Positions 1-8,706 of a DNA stretch of 64,000 nt are shown here, in pieces. Position numbers and translations under genes: made by a program. Source of the stretch: Chthonomonadaceae bacterium (GTDB lineage: Bacteria; Armatimonadota; Fimbriimonadia; Fimbriimonadales; Fimbriimonadaceae); contig CP054189.1 of assembly GCA_015709495.1 (NCBI GenBank), positions 1,674,001 to 1,738,000 of the forward strand, written 5' to 3'. The notes below the pieces were generated by a model. That model saw only the letters and a program-made list of their open reading frames with translations. It was not told where the DNA came from and did not search any database. The number at the start of each line of letters is the position of its first letter. The stretch's first letter is position 1.

Positions 1-1
1 G

Positions 2-676
2 CTCCTGCACCGCAGTTATGGAGGGGGAATCCAAAAGGAGTTTCGGACGCCCGTCCCTGCGAACTCGATCGTACGGTTTGGGGCTTGGATCCGTTCGCCA
101 AGAGGTGGATCGCCCTCGAACAAGTGGTTGAGCCTTGGCCTGAGTGTCGGCGCGACGAGCGCGGGCCACGATGTGATGCTCGTGGACGGGAGGTGGCAGC
201 CGATCACGTTCACTTTGCAGGTCGATGAACCCACGGACCGCCTGCGTGTGGACCTAACGACCCAGGCGGGCCACGGCCAATACACAGGCATGGACTGGGC
301 GTCGTGGATCGACGACGTTCGGCTCTACCTCACCTCGAACTCGTCGCATTGGGAGTGGCGCGTCGAGGGTGACCGGATCACGGTGAGGATGGAACTGCCC
401 GAACCCTACAAGCCGACGTCGGTGAATCTGTCGGAAATCTATCTTCGTGCCGTCCCTCAAAGCGAGCGTTACCTGAGGAGCCGCCGATCGTACGTCGAGG
501 GCCGGCAAGTCGTTGCAGAGTTCGTCTCGGAGCGTCATGTGGGTTTCCTTCGCTCGGACAGTTCTGGGCCGAGCGACTCTCCCTCGCTGGATGTGGTTAT
601 GGCGGCACGCGAAGGCGACCTTCCGTGCATCTTCAGCGCGGGCATCCGGGGACCCTCAGGGACGCGGAAAGGCTAA
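2..676 (+). CDS. Partial protein with a carbohydrate-binding (jelly-roll-like) C-terminus
   Basis: The reading frame is open to the left edge, so only the C-terminal 224 or so residues are visible and the true start lies outside the window; a TTG at 128 is internal, not a start. The visible part looks like a galactose-binding-like or CBM beta-sandwich: a segment on being 'free of' ligand (FRTPVPANSIVRFGAWIR), then GRWQPITFTLQV, then RLRVDL and a conserved late strand WIDDVRLYL. Such domains usually bind glycans and sit in secreted glycosidases or surface proteins. No catalytic residues can be seen in this fragment. It converges on lemA, with about 100 bp between them and no clear terminator. 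Confidence 0.6.
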   Translation, partial: LLHRSYGGGIQKEFRTPVPANSIVRFGAWIRSPRGGSPSNKWLSLGLSVGATSAGHDVMLVDGRWQPITFTLQVDEPTDRLRVDLTTQAGHGQYTGMDWASWIDDVRLYLTSNSSHWEWRVEGDRITVRMELPEPYKPTSVNLSEIYLRAVPQSERYLRSRRSYVEGRQVVAEFVSERHVGFLRSDSSGPSDSPSLDVVMAAREGDLPCIFSAGIRGPSGTRKG

Positions 677-781
677 CGCAATCGCAACTTGCTGATTCCG
701 GATGCCTTCGCGCACTCCGCAGAGGACGCTTGCTCTCTGAAACCCCTTTACGCCAAAGGTGGACTGGCGCTTGGCTAGGCT

Positions 782-1336
782 CTAGAACTTCACCTTCACG
801 GGCTCGCGGGCCGCGGGCTCCTCCAATTCAAAGAGTTCCTTCGGCTCGAACTTACCCATGTTGGCAAAGATGTTCGTAGGAAAAGCCTCGATTTTGGTGT
901 TGTAAGCCGTGACGATGTCGTTGTAGTATTGGCGCGCGAAAGCGATCTTGTTCTCGGTGCCCCTCAGCTCTTCTTGGAGTTGGATCATGTTCTCGTTGGA
1001 CTTGAGGTCGGGGTAGGCCTCCGCCAAGCCGAAAATCCCCGTAAGAGCTGCGCCGACCGCCTTCTCGGCTGTCGCTTTTTCTCCGACGGTCGTTGCGGCC
1101 AGGGCCATGTTGCGGGCCTTGATGACCTTTTCGAGCGTGTCCTGCTCGTGCTTCATGTACCCCTTCACCGTCTCGACAAGGTTCGGGATAAGGTCATATC
1201 GACGCTTGAGCTGAACGTCGATCTGCGCCCAAGCGTTGCCCGTCTGCTGCCGTAGCGACACTAAGCTGTTGTAGGCGCTGATGGCGACGATCAGCAGGAC
1301 GACGAGAATTCCGATCAGAGTCAGGAAGACCCACAT
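782..1336 (-). CDS. lemA: LemA family protein
   Basis: 184 residues, the usual length for the family. One N-terminal membrane segment (about residues 2-21, rich in V/I/L) is followed by the conserved LemA helical core: YNSLVSLRQQTGNAWAQIDV, then LKRRYDLIPNLVETVKGY, then an alanine-rich helix and a QYYNDIVTAYNT helix. LemA proteins are membrane-anchored helical proteins, exposed outside the membrane in studied bacteria; their biochemical role is unsettled. The family often sits next to a TPM-domain or M48 peptidase gene, but neither is present here. The gene is alone between two convergent or tandem neighbours. The weak AGAGGAG upstream is too far from the ATG to be a good ribosome binding site. 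Confidence 0.93.
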   Translation of the reverse strand: MWVFLTLIGILVVLLIVAISAYNSLVSLRQQTGNAWAQIDVQLKRRYDLIPNLVETVKGYMKHEQDTLEKVIKARNMALAATTVGEKATAEKAVGAALTGIFGLAEAYPDLKSNENMIQLQEELRGTENKIAFARQYYNDIVTAYNTKIEAFPTNIFANMGKFEPKELFELEEPAAREPVKVKF

Positions 1337-1389
1337 AGGTTGTTCACATACTCCTCTTTGGTCTGGCTTGAATCCAGAATACGAAGGAT

Positions 1390-1827
1390 TCAGCCTGAGG
1401 GTTGCGTCTTCCGACGCAAAACCACGGGCTCAGGATAGAAACCCGCCGGGTCTCTCAATTCGATGGAATTCAGGTCGACGGGCCGCAGTTCGAGGGCGCG
1501 ATTGTGTCTCACGACGGGTTCGCCCATCTCCTTCACGGCTTCGCCAAGAATTGACTTGATCTCCAAGAACGCCCGATCCGATTCGTAGCGCACCGTCCCC
1601 GTTTTCGGCAGGCCCTCGTGGAGCATTTCGAACCTACCGTTCGCCAAGATGGTCAGTTCGATCTTTCCAAGGGTCCGAGCAACGGCTGGATTGCCTCCTT
1701 CCGGAACCGGCAGGTCCCGATCGCCCGTCCAAGTACCCACGTAGTCGAATCGCGGGCCGCAACTCGCCGAACCGGCGAGCGCAAGCCCTACGGATAGGGT
1801 CACTCCGAACGCTATAATGAGCCTCAT
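1390..1827 (-). CDS. Small exported protein, possible lipoprotein
   Basis: 145 residues. The N-terminus (MRLIIAFGVTLSVGLALAG followed by SASC) is a clear export signal. Cys23 in SASC could be lipidated, although the lipobox is not canonical. The mature part has FDYVGTWTGDRDLPVPEG and repeated short beta-strand patterns such as GKIELTILANGRFEM, typical of small 'lipocalin-like' or extracytoplasmic beta proteins that describe a background quantity plus a slope; no named family is recognised. It starts within the first codons of the divergent purL gene (overlap about 2-11 bp depending on the purL start), so the two genes must share overlapping promoter DNA. Function unknown. Confidence 0.7.
   Translation of the reverse strand: MRLIIAFGVTLSVGLALAGSASCGPRFDYVGTWTGDRDLPVPEGGNPAVARTLGKIELTILANGRFEMLHEGLPKTGTVRYESDRAFLEIKSILGEAVKEMGEPVVRHNRALELRPVDLNSIELRDPAGFYPEPVVLRRKTQPSG
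1813..1818 (+). promoter_or_regulatory. -10 box TATAAT for purL
   Basis: A perfect TATAAT ends 7 nt before the ATG at 1826. With a normal discriminator the transcript would begin at or within a base or two of that ATG, giving a leaderless purL mRNA. The ATG at 1817 lies inside the -10 box and therefore cannot be the start if this promoter is used. No clear -35 element is seen. Confidence 0.6.
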
Positions 1828-4120
1828 GGCGGCGATCTCTTCCGAAGTCTACACGTCGCTGGGCCTCAACGAGTCGGAATATGCCCGAATCGTCCAACTG
1901 ATGGGCCGCGATCCGAATGCCGTGGAACTCGCGATGTTCTCGGTGATGTGGAGCGAGCACTGCGGCTATAAGTACTCGCGGCAAGTCTTGTCCCGGTTCG
2001 GCAAATACAAAGAGGCTCTGGAAGGCAAGGGCCTTGAGAACGCGGGCATCGTCGATATCGGGGACGGCTTGGGCGTGACGATGAAGGTCGAATCGCACAA
2101 CCACCCCTCCGCGGTCGAGCCGTATCAGGGCGCAGCCACCGGGGTCGGAGGGATCATCCGCGATATCTTGACCATGGGCGCCCGCCCGGTGGCGTTGCTC
2201 AATTCGCTGAGGTTCGGCCCCGTGATCTCAGGACAGGATTCGCCCGATAACGTTCAACGCAACCGCTACCTCTTTTCCCACGTGGTCGAGGGCATCGGCG
2301 GGTATGGCAATTGCGTGGGAGTCCCGACGGTGGCCGGCGAAGTGGGCTTTCACAAGAGGTACAGCGGAAACCCGCTCGTGAATGCGATGTGCGTGGGAGT
2401 CCTCGATCTTCGAGCCATCGCGACCGCGGCGGCGAGGGGTGTCGGAAACCCGGTCCTCTACTTGGGATCGGCCACGGGCAAAGACGGCATCCACGGCGCG
2501 ACGTTTGCGAGCGACGCGCTGGACGAGGGGAGCGAAGCCAAACGCCCGAACGTGCAGATCGGCGATCCGTTTGCGGGCAAGCTCTTGATCGAAGCCACGC
2601 TCGAAGCGCTCAAGACCGGCGCGATCGTGGCGATCCAAGACATGGGCGCAGCGGGGTTGACGTGCAGCACGATCGAGATGTCGGCCAAGGGCCAAGTCGG
2701 GATGGAGATCGAACTGGACCTTGTCCCCACGCGGGAGGCCGGGATGACCTCCGTCGAACTGATGCTGAGCGAAAGTCAAGAACGGATGCTGGCTGTCGCC
2801 CATGCCGGCCGAGAGCAAGAGGTGATCAACGTCTTCAGGAAATGGGGGCTCCACGCCGTCGTAATTGGCAACGTGACTCTTGAGAGGAGCGTGGTGGTTC
2901 GCCAGAATGGGGAGGTCGTCGCAACCCTCGACCCAGTTTGGCTGGCGAACGAGTGCCCGACCTATTCGACGGCCGCCGAAGCCCCTGAGTATCACGCGCA
3001 AGCTCGGTCGTGGGCGCCCCAAGACCTCAACTCCGTGAACCTGCCCGGTGCTCTGCTCCAGCTACTCTCCAGCCCCAACCTCTCCAGCAAGAAGTGGGTG
3101 TTCCAGCAATACGATCAGCAGGTGCAAACTCAGACCATGAGTCCGGCCGGGAAGGGGGATGCGGCCGTCATCGACCTGCGCGGTACCAAGAAAGCGCTGG
3201 CTCTCAAGATCGACGGAAACGCGCGCCAGGTGTACTTCGACCCTCGCGTGGGCGGACAACTCGCCGTGTGCGAGGCGGCCAGGAACGTTGCTTGTGTGGG
3301 AGCGCGGCCCGTCGCCGTAACCGATGGGCTCAACTTCGGCAACCCCCAACGGCCCCATGTGTTTTGGCAGTTCCGAGAGGCCGTCGAGGGAATCGCGGAA
3401 GCCTGCGAGGTCTTCGGCACCCCGGTAATCAGCGGAAACGTCAGCTTCTACAACGAGAGCGATTTGGGAGAGGTGCTTCCAACGCCTTTGATCGGAATGC
3501 TCGGCGTAATCGACGATGCGGCAGCCTCAATCAGCATGGTCCCGCGGAACTCCACCGGTTTTGTGGTGATGCTGCAGGTTCCTCATGGCGACCTCCCGCA
3601 ACAGGGCCTCGGCGCGAGCGAGTTCCTTGCTTCCGTCTTGGAGATCGAAAACGGATGCCCCGAACCCCCCAACTTAGCTGCCGAAAAGACCCTCTGCGAA
3701 GTGCTGGCGGGCGTTGTCGGACAAGGATGGCTTGAATGGGCGCACGACCTCAGCGAAGGGGGGCTGCTGGTCGCGGCGGCCGAGGTCTGTGCGGTCGGCG
3801 GGTGCGGGATGGAATTGGATTTCGGCAACGTCGCGTTTTCGGGTTCGGGATATACGCCCCTTGGAAGGTTTACGTCCCCGGCTTCTGCGCTGTTTGGAGA
3901 GGTGTCGGGGAGGGTGCTTGCCGGGATCGACCTCTCCAAGCGGCATATCGTCGAGCAACTCGACAAGCAGGCGCGCGAAAACGGGCTCGAACTCGTCGTG
4001 CTGGGCATGTACGCTCGGGCCGCCAAGAGGCTTCAGGTGAAGCAAATGGGGCAGATGCTCGTCGATGTCAGTACCGACGAAATCTCAAGGGCTTACGAAG
4101 CCACGTTGGCGTTCGATTGA
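1826..4120 (+). CDS. purL: Phosphoribosylformylglycinamidine synthase, PurL subunit (small type)
   Basis: About 764 residues, right for the small PurL that works with separate PurQ (glutaminase) and PurS. It makes FGAM from FGAR, ATP and glutamine-derived ammonia in the fourth step of purine synthesis, in the cytoplasm. Visible landmarks: MWSEHCGYKYSR with the catalytic His near residue 45, ESHNHPSAVEPYQGAATGVG (ATP/Mg site), GAQD-type IQDMGAAGLTCSTIEM, and the repeated second half with DGLNFGNPQ and HDLSEGGLLVA. Both AIRS-like halves are complete. The start at 1826 is preferred over 1817 because the latter overlaps a perfect -10 box. purQ and purS are not in the window. Confidence 0.97.
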   Translation: MAAISSEVYTSLGLNESEYARIVQLMGRDPNAVELAMFSVMWSEHCGYKYSRQVLSRFGKYKEALEGKGLENAGIVDIGDGLGVTMKVESHNHPSAVEPYQGAATGVGGIIRDILTMGARPVALLNSLRFGPVISGQDSPDNVQRNRYLFSHVVEGIGGYGNCVGVPTVAGEVGFHKRYSGNPLVNAMCVGVLDLRAIATAAARGVGNPVLYLGSATGKDGIHGATFASDALDEGSEAKRPNVQIGDPFAGKLLIEATLEALKTGAIVAIQDMGAAGLTCSTIEMSAKGQVGMEIELDLVPTREAGMTSVELMLSESQERMLAVAHAGREQEVINVFRKWGLHAVVIGNVTLERSVVVRQNGEVVATLDPVWLANECPTYSTAAEAPEYHAQARSWAPQDLNSVNLPGALLQLLSSPNLSSKKWVFQQYDQQVQTQTMSPAGKGDAAVIDLRGTKKALALKIDGNARQVYFDPRVGGQLAVCEAARNVACVGARPVAVTDGLNFGNPQRPHVFWQFREAVEGIAEACEVFGTPVISGNVSFYNESDLGEVLPTPLIGMLGVIDDAAASISMVPRNSTGFVVMLQVPHGDLPQQGLGASEFLASVLEIENGCPEPPNLAAEKTLCEVLAGVVGQGWLEWAHDLSEGGLLVAAAEVCAVGGCGMELDFGNVAFSGSGYTPLGRFTSPASALFGEVSGRVLAGIDLSKRHIVEQLDKQARENGLELVVLGMYARAAKRLQVKQMGQMLVDVSTDEISRAYEATLAFD

Positions 4121-4191
4121 TCTTCGAGGGCCGCACAAAAGCCGCCCTGCGCAAAGGCCGAGTTCGATTTGAGGTTTTTGCCGGTCATCGG

Positions 4192-4197
4192 TAGAAT
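4192..4197 (+). promoter_or_regulatory. -10 box TAGAAT for the TPR-nadK-ABC-phoU operon
   Basis: TAGAAT preceded by CGG, the same context as other candidate -10 boxes in this window. It ends 25 nt before the ATG at 4223, so here a short leader of about 18 nt is expected. The 102-bp gap after purL contains nothing else that I recognise. Confidence 0.4.
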
Positions 4198-4222
4198 AGT
4201 TGTTCGGGGGTGAAGCCACACC

Positions 4223-5680
4223 ATGAAGTATGCGATCGCTGCAATTATTGGACTGTTGCTCGTTTTGGGGCCGGTTGCGTCCCCAGCGCAGACACAGGCT
4301 GACCGCCAATTCCAAGAGCAAGTCCATAAGGCGGTCGAACTTTACAATGGGGGGAAGACCGGGCAGGCGATCGAACTCCTCGAAAAGCTGGTCGCGGAGC
4401 GCCCGGACCACGCCGACGCGCTCCAATGGCTTGGTTTCCTCTACCTTCGCACGGACCGCGCCAAGGAGGCCATCCCTCTGCTCGAGCGCGCTGAAGCCAA
4501 GGCGCCCGACAGCGCGACGATCCTGAACAACCTGGGCACGGCGTATATGGAGGCTCAGGAGTACGGCAAGGCGCTGGTTCGATACAACAAGCTCGTTGCG
4601 ATGAACCCGAATGACGGCGTTGCTTGGTACAACGTCGGCACGATCCACCTCAAGCAGCGCTCGTATAGCCCTGCGATCGACGCGCTCTCGAAAGCGACCC
4701 GGCTACGCCCCGACGACGCATTCGCCTTCAACAACCTCGCGGCAGCGGAGGAGGCCGCAGGCCAGGGCGCCAACGCCACCACGCATTACGCCAAGGCGTC
4801 GAACCTCAGGCCCGACGTGGTGGCTTTTGCGTTGAACGCGGGAATGTCGCTGCTTCGGGCCCGGAAGAACAACGAGGCCGTCCCGTACTTGGAGCGCGCC
4901 TATGGCCTCGATCCCCAGAACGGGCAGTTGGTGGTTGCCTTGGCGAGCGAATACACGCGGCTGGACAAGCGTAGGGAAGCCCTCGAAATGTGCGAGAAGG
5001 CGATCCCGTTCGCCGGGGATTCGCCCGAGCTGTGGCACAACCTCGGCGTGCTGAGGGAGTGGGCCGGCAACAAGCCCGGCGCAGAGGAAGCCTATCGAAA
5101 GGCGCTCGAACTGAAGCCCAACGACCTCGACGTCCTGAACAACCTCGGCGTGTTGCTTTTTGAGCGGGGCGAGTTCGGGGAGGCTCGGACGGTTTTCGAG
5201 AAGTTGATCGGGCTCAACCCTCAGGGCATCGAGGCGCGAATCAGCCTGGGTTCGGTCTATGCGAAGTTGGGTGAGCTTCCTAAGGCGATCGACGTTTGGC
5301 GGCCCGCGGTTCACGCGCAGACCGAGAACCTCAAGTTGCGGCTGAACTTTGCGACCGTGCTCTGGCAGCTCAACGACTACGACGGCGCTCGATTCCACTA
5401 CAATCAGATTCTGCTTCGGCAAAAGAACCACGCCGAGGCCCATCTAGGCATGGGGCTTTGGCATTTGGTCAACAACCGCCTCCCTGAAGCGGAAGCGTCG
5501 TTCAAGGCTGCGCTTGCCTCGAACCCCCGGCTCGTCCATGCCCTCAACAACCTCGCGATCGTTTACGAGCGGTCCAATCGAAAGGCGGAGGCGATCCGGG
5601 CCTTGGAGCGGGCGCTCGATATCGATCCGACCTTCGAAGAAGCCCGAAAGAACCTGGAGCGACTGAAGGGCCAAGGCTGA
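4223..5680 (+). CDS. Exported tetratricopeptide repeat protein
   Basis: 485 residues. Residues 1-25 form a signal peptide (hydrophobic AIAAIIGLLLVLGPVASPAQ, likely cleavage after the Ala-rich end). The rest is about a dozen TPR helix pairs from residue 30 to the end, with the typical W-LG-Y and A-NNLA signatures: ALQWLGFLYLRTDRAKEAI, TILNNLGTAYMEAQEYGKAL, AWYNVGTIHLKQRSYSPAI and so on, ending in ALNNLAIVYERSNRKAEAI. TPR superhelices are protein-binding scaffolds; the target is unknown. It is the first gene of a tight group: nadK follows after 4 nt, so they are probably translated together, although no functional link between them is evident. Confidence 0.88.
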   Translation: MKYAIAAIIGLLLVLGPVASPAQTQADRQFQEQVHKAVELYNGGKTGQAIELLEKLVAERPDHADALQWLGFLYLRTDRAKEAIPLLERAEAKAPDSATILNNLGTAYMEAQEYGKALVRYNKLVAMNPNDGVAWYNVGTIHLKQRSYSPAIDALSKATRLRPDDAFAFNNLAAAEEAAGQGANATTHYAKASNLRPDVVAFALNAGMSLLRARKNNEAVPYLERAYGLDPQNGQLVVALASEYTRLDKRREALEMCEKAIPFAGDSPELWHNLGVLREWAGNKPGAEEAYRKALELKPNDLDVLNNLGVLLFERGEFGEARTVFEKLIGLNPQGIEARISLGSVYAKLGELPKAIDVWRPAVHAQTENLKLRLNFATVLWQLNDYDGARFHYNQILLRQKNHAEAHLGMGLWHLVNNRLPEAEASFKAALASNPRLVHALNNLAIVYERSNRKAEAIRALERALDIDPTFEEARKNLERLKGQG

Positions 5681-5684
5681 CCTC

Positions 5685-6548
5685 GTGCGGATTCACTTGT
5701 TCGTCAACAAAAACCGAGGCGATGCGTTGGCTTGCGCCCAGGAGGCGGCGACTTGGCTTGAGAACCACGGCGTGGACTTCGCCGCGGATAAGGAGTCTGC
5801 GGCCCGTCTGGGCATGAACGAGGTAGCCGATTGCGAAATGCAGAACGCCGACTTCGTCGTTTGCTTCGGCGGCGACGGCACCGTGATTCGCGCGTCTCAT
5901 CTTTGCTCGGAGCGCGGGACCCCGATCTTGGGCGTCCATTTTGGGAGGTTCGGGTTCGTGACGCAGTGCGCGGGCTCCGAAGTTCAGATGTGCCTCTCGG
6001 CCATGGCCGATGGCAAGGTCGAGATTGAACCCCGGATGATGCTCCAAGCGGAGCTCCTGCGGGGCGATGCGACCATCGCGACCATGCACGCCCTGAACGA
6101 AATCTCGCTGCAACGGGCGGTCACGGCGAGGATGCTGGTGTTTCAGGTGGTGATCGACGACCAGGAAATCACCCGGTATCCAGCCGACGGCATCGTCGTG
6201 GCGACGCCCACGGGCTCGACGGCTTATAACCTTTCCGCTGGGGGCCCGATCGTCGATCCGAGCCTGAACGCGGTGATCCTAACTGCGGTCGCTCCCCACA
6301 CGCTGAGCGCGAGGCCCCTCGTTTTGCCTCCCGCCAGCACGGTGCTCCTGCGCGTCGAGACCGAAGGCGACGCCGTCCTCTCAGCCGATTCTCAGACCCG
6401 GCTTCACTTGCTCAGTGGCGACCAAGTGAAGGTTCGGAGATCGCCGCGAGTCACCAATCTTGTGAGGGTGGACCCCAAGGACTTTCTCATCAAGCTCAAC
6501 GAGCGACTGCTTTGGGGGCAGTGGAAGGTCCCAGGAGACGCCCAGTGA
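5685..6548 (+). CDS. nadK: NAD kinase
   Basis: 287 residues, GTG start, 4 nt after the TPR gene. NAD kinase phosphorylates NAD to NADP in the cytoplasm. The GGDGT motif that binds the nucleotide is at residues 62-66 (VVCFGGDGTVIRA), the conserved Asn-Glu pair (ALNEISLQR) is at 138-139, and the GSTAYNLSAGGPIVDP loop follows. ITPV-type segment LTAVAPHTLSARPLVLP is also present. Length and motif order are normal. The stop codon overlaps the GTG start of the next gene (GTGA), which suggests translational coupling. Confidence 0.96.
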   Translation: MRIHLFVNKNRGDALACAQEAATWLENHGVDFAADKESAARLGMNEVADCEMQNADFVVCFGGDGTVIRASHLCSERGTPILGVHFGRFGFVTQCAGSEVQMCLSAMADGKVEIEPRMMLQAELLRGDATIATMHALNEISLQRAVTARMLVFQVVIDDQEITRYPADGIVVATPTGSTAYNLSAGGPIVDPSLNAVILTAVAPHTLSARPLVLPPASTVLLRVETEGDAVLSADSQTRLHLLSGDQVKVRRSPRVTNLVRVDPKDFLIKLNERLLWGQWKVPGDAQ

Positions 6549-7495
6549 GCGACGCCCCGCTACTCAGGGTTTCGGACGTTGCCGTGGAGTTTCCCGTGCC
6601 CGGTGGGGTCGTTCGGGCCGTCGATGGCGTTTCGGTCGAGGTGCTGCCGGGGGAAACGGTCGCCATAGTGGGTGAATCGGGATGTGGTAAGACCACCCTC
6701 GCGCGGGCTGTGTTGGGGTTGCAACCTGTGGTGCAGGGAACCATCGATCTGCTGGGCCAGCCGATCGAACAGCAGCGGAGCCGAATCGCCGAACGCGTTG
6801 GGATGATCTGGCAGGACCCGTTCGCCAGCCTCGATCCACGGTGGCCCGTGGGGAAGTCGGTTCGGGAACCCGCGGCGATTTGCAAGCAAACGGTGGACGT
6901 GCCCAGTCTCCTTCTGGAAGCCGGCCTCGATCCGTCCCACGAAGGTCGGTATCCCCACGAACTGAGCGGCGGGCAGCGGCAGCGGGTCGCCGTCGCCCGG
7001 GCCCTTGCCCTCAAGCCCCCCTTGGTGATCTGCGACGAGCCGACGGCCGCCCTCGATCTGAGCATCCGCGCGCAGATTCTCAACCTGCTGAAGTCGATCC
7101 AGGCGAAGTCCAAGTGCGCGTTTCTTTACATCTCGCACGACCTCTCCACCGTCCGTTTTCTCGCCGACCGGGTGTGTGTGATGTACTTGGGGCGGTTCGT
7201 CGAGACAGGACCGATCCAGCGGGTCTTCGAACAGCCGATGCACCCCTACACCAAGGCCCTCCTCGACTCGGCCCCGACGCTCGAGAAACTCCGGCGCCTA
7301 CCGCAACCTCTGCCCGGCGAACTGCCCGATCCGCGCGAGCGGTTCGTGGGCTGCCGGTTCGCCGCCCGGTGCGCGAACGTCCTCGACGTTTGCAGGAAGA
7401 GCGACCCCTCGCCACGGGAGGAGGGAGGCGTAACGTATTACTGTCACAACCCCGTCGCCGCAGTCGAATCAAACGCGAGCGCGGGCGTGTCCTAA
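6545..7495 (+). CDS. Oligopeptide/dipeptide-type ABC transporter ATP-binding protein
   Basis: 316 residues from the GTG at 6545, which overlaps the nadK stop; an upstream in-frame ATG lies inside nadK and is less likely. Walker A GESGCGKTT at residues 43-51, signature LSGGQRQRV at 140-148, Walker B LVICDEPTAALD with D164-E165. The C-terminus has the oligopeptide-transporter tail (GCRFAARCANVLDVC with further Cys residues), typical of DppF/OppF-like subunits that drive peptide or nickel uptake at the inner membrane. No permease, partner ATPase or binding protein is encoded nearby, so the complex must be assembled from genes elsewhere. Confidence 0.9.
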   Translation: MSDAPLLRVSDVAVEFPVPGGVVRAVDGVSVEVLPGETVAIVGESGCGKTTLARAVLGLQPVVQGTIDLLGQPIEQQRSRIAERVGMIWQDPFASLDPRWPVGKSVREPAAICKQTVDVPSLLLEAGLDPSHEGRYPHELSGGQRQRVAVARALALKPPLVICDEPTAALDLSIRAQILNLLKSIQAKSKCAFLYISHDLSTVRFLADRVCVMYLGRFVETGPIQRVFEQPMHPYTKALLDSAPTLEKLRRLPQPLPGELPDPRERFVGCRFAARCANVLDVCRKSDPSPREEGGVTYYCHNPVAAVESNASAGVS

Positions 7496-7509
7496 GAGTT
7501 GAAACCCTC

Positions 7510-8214
7510 ATGCACAGCGACGATCTTGCGTCAGAACCCTACGGCCACTTGCGCCACGCCTTCAGCCTCGAGCTTCAAGCGCTCGAACGCGACGTTTTGG
7601 AGATGGCCAGCATGGCCGAATCGATGGTCGAGGAGGCCGTCGAGTCGCTGGCCGACCTCGACGCCGAACGAGCCCTCAGGACCCTTCCCAAGGACGATGA
7701 GATCGACGAGCGAGATATTCGAATCGAAGACAAGTGTTTGCGTTTGATCGCGCTCCAGCATCCCACGGCGACCGACCTGAGGATCATCGGCACGGTGATG
7801 AAGATGATCACCGACATCGAGCGGATCGGCGACCTAGCGGTGGACATCGCGAAGTGCGGCATGAAGATCGAACAACTCTTCGGCAACGTGAGCTACGTCG
7901 ATGTGCATCGGATCGCCAACTTGGCTCGTGAGATGCTTCGAGACGCGCTGCAGGCGTTTGTGCGCAGGGATCTCGACCTTGTGGTGAAGGTGTGTGAGAC
8001 CGACGACGAAGTCGACGCACTCTATCGGGAGCTCCGAGAACAGATTCATAGCCGGATGACCGAGAAGCCGGAAGAGGTCGTCAGCGCCTCCTGGCTCCTT
8101 CTTGCGATTCATCACGTCGAACGCATCGCCGACCACGCAGTGAACATCGCCGAGCGCGTCCATTTCATGGTGAAGGGCCAGTTGATTCAGATCGCCAAGT
8201 CGCACAAGACGTAG
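7510..8214 (+). CDS. phoU: Phosphate signalling protein PhoU
   Basis: 234 residues from the ATG at 7510, 14 nt after the ABC gene. PhoU links the Pst phosphate transporter to the PhoR sensor kinase and dampens phosphate uptake. Two three-helix repeats are visible, each ending in the metal-binding signature: ITDIERIGDLAVDIA around residues 100-114 and IHHVERIADHAVNIAERV near the C-terminus. The typical LIALQHPTATDLRIIGTVMK is intact. No pstSCAB or phoR is present; here phoU follows an ABC ATPase that is of the peptide type, not PstB. Confidence 0.94.
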   Translation: MHSDDLASEPYGHLRHAFSLELQALERDVLEMASMAESMVEEAVESLADLDAERALRTLPKDDEIDERDIRIEDKCLRLIALQHPTATDLRIIGTVMKMITDIERIGDLAVDIAKCGMKIEQLFGNVSYVDVHRIANLAREMLRDALQAFVRRDLDLVVKVCETDDEVDALYRELREQIHSRMTEKPEEVVSASWLLLAIHHVERIADHAVNIAERVHFMVKGQLIQIAKSHKT

Positions 8215-8270
8215 GCCCGCCGAGCGTGGTTCGCTCCGTTTCCCAGCCGGGTAACGTCTGATAGTCGGTG

Positions 8271-8693
8271 ATGTCAGACCTCTCGGCAGCGGTTCAGATC
8301 GGCGCAGCGATGCTCCTCTCGTCGACGCCTGGGGCGTCCGCGCCAGACGGTATCGGCGGCGTTCGCGATGCGAAGCCCGCAGTCCCGGCGCGGCAGGGCG
8401 ACCTGGTGACCTTCCATTTCGTCGTGGTAGACCCCTCAGGCAAAGAGATCGCCAACACCGAGCGCAGGGGGTTGCCCTATTCGATTGTGCTGGGTGACCG
8501 ACCCGCGTCGGCCGTCTGGGCGGAAGCCCTCTTGGGGCTCAAGCCGGGTGAAGAGCGCGTGGTGATGCTGGACTCCTCACGATTCGGCCCTGCGGGAGTC
8601 CCTCCGATCGTTGCCCCTTCGGTGACGCTCACCGCAAGGGTCAAGGTGCTTTCGATCAGTGCGGTCGCGGGGAGCGGTCCGGGCTCGAAGTAG
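8271..8693 (+). CDS. FKBP-like domain protein
   Basis: 140 residues from the ATG at 8271 (a GTG three bases earlier is possible). After about 40 residues of low-complexity N-terminus that is weakly hydrophobic (AAVQIGAAMLLSS), there is a single FKBP-like fold: GDLVTFHFVVVDPSGKEIANT, YSIVLGD, WAEALLGLKPGEERVVML and a last strand VTLTARVKVLSI. FKBP domains are prolyl isomerases or chaperones, but several active-site aromatics of FKBP12-type enzymes are not evident, so catalysis is uncertain. GATAGT at 8260-8265 could be its -10 box, 5 nt before the start. Confidence 0.65.
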   Translation: MSDLSAAVQIGAAMLLSSTPGASAPDGIGGVRDAKPAVPARQGDLVTFHFVVVDPSGKEIANTERRGLPYSIVLGDRPASAVWAEALLGLKPGEERVVMLDSSRFGPAGVPPIVAPSVTLTARVKVLSISAVAGSGPGSK

Positions 8694-8694
8694 G

Positions 8695-8700
8695 TACACT
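8695..8700 (+). promoter_or_regulatory. -10 box TACACT, 6 nt before the ABC permease start
   Basis: TACACT preceded by TAGG and followed by exactly six bases before the ATG at 8707. This geometry fits a leaderless transcript. There is no Shine-Dalgarno sequence between the box and the start. Confidence 0.5.
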
Positions 8701-8706
8701 CGATCC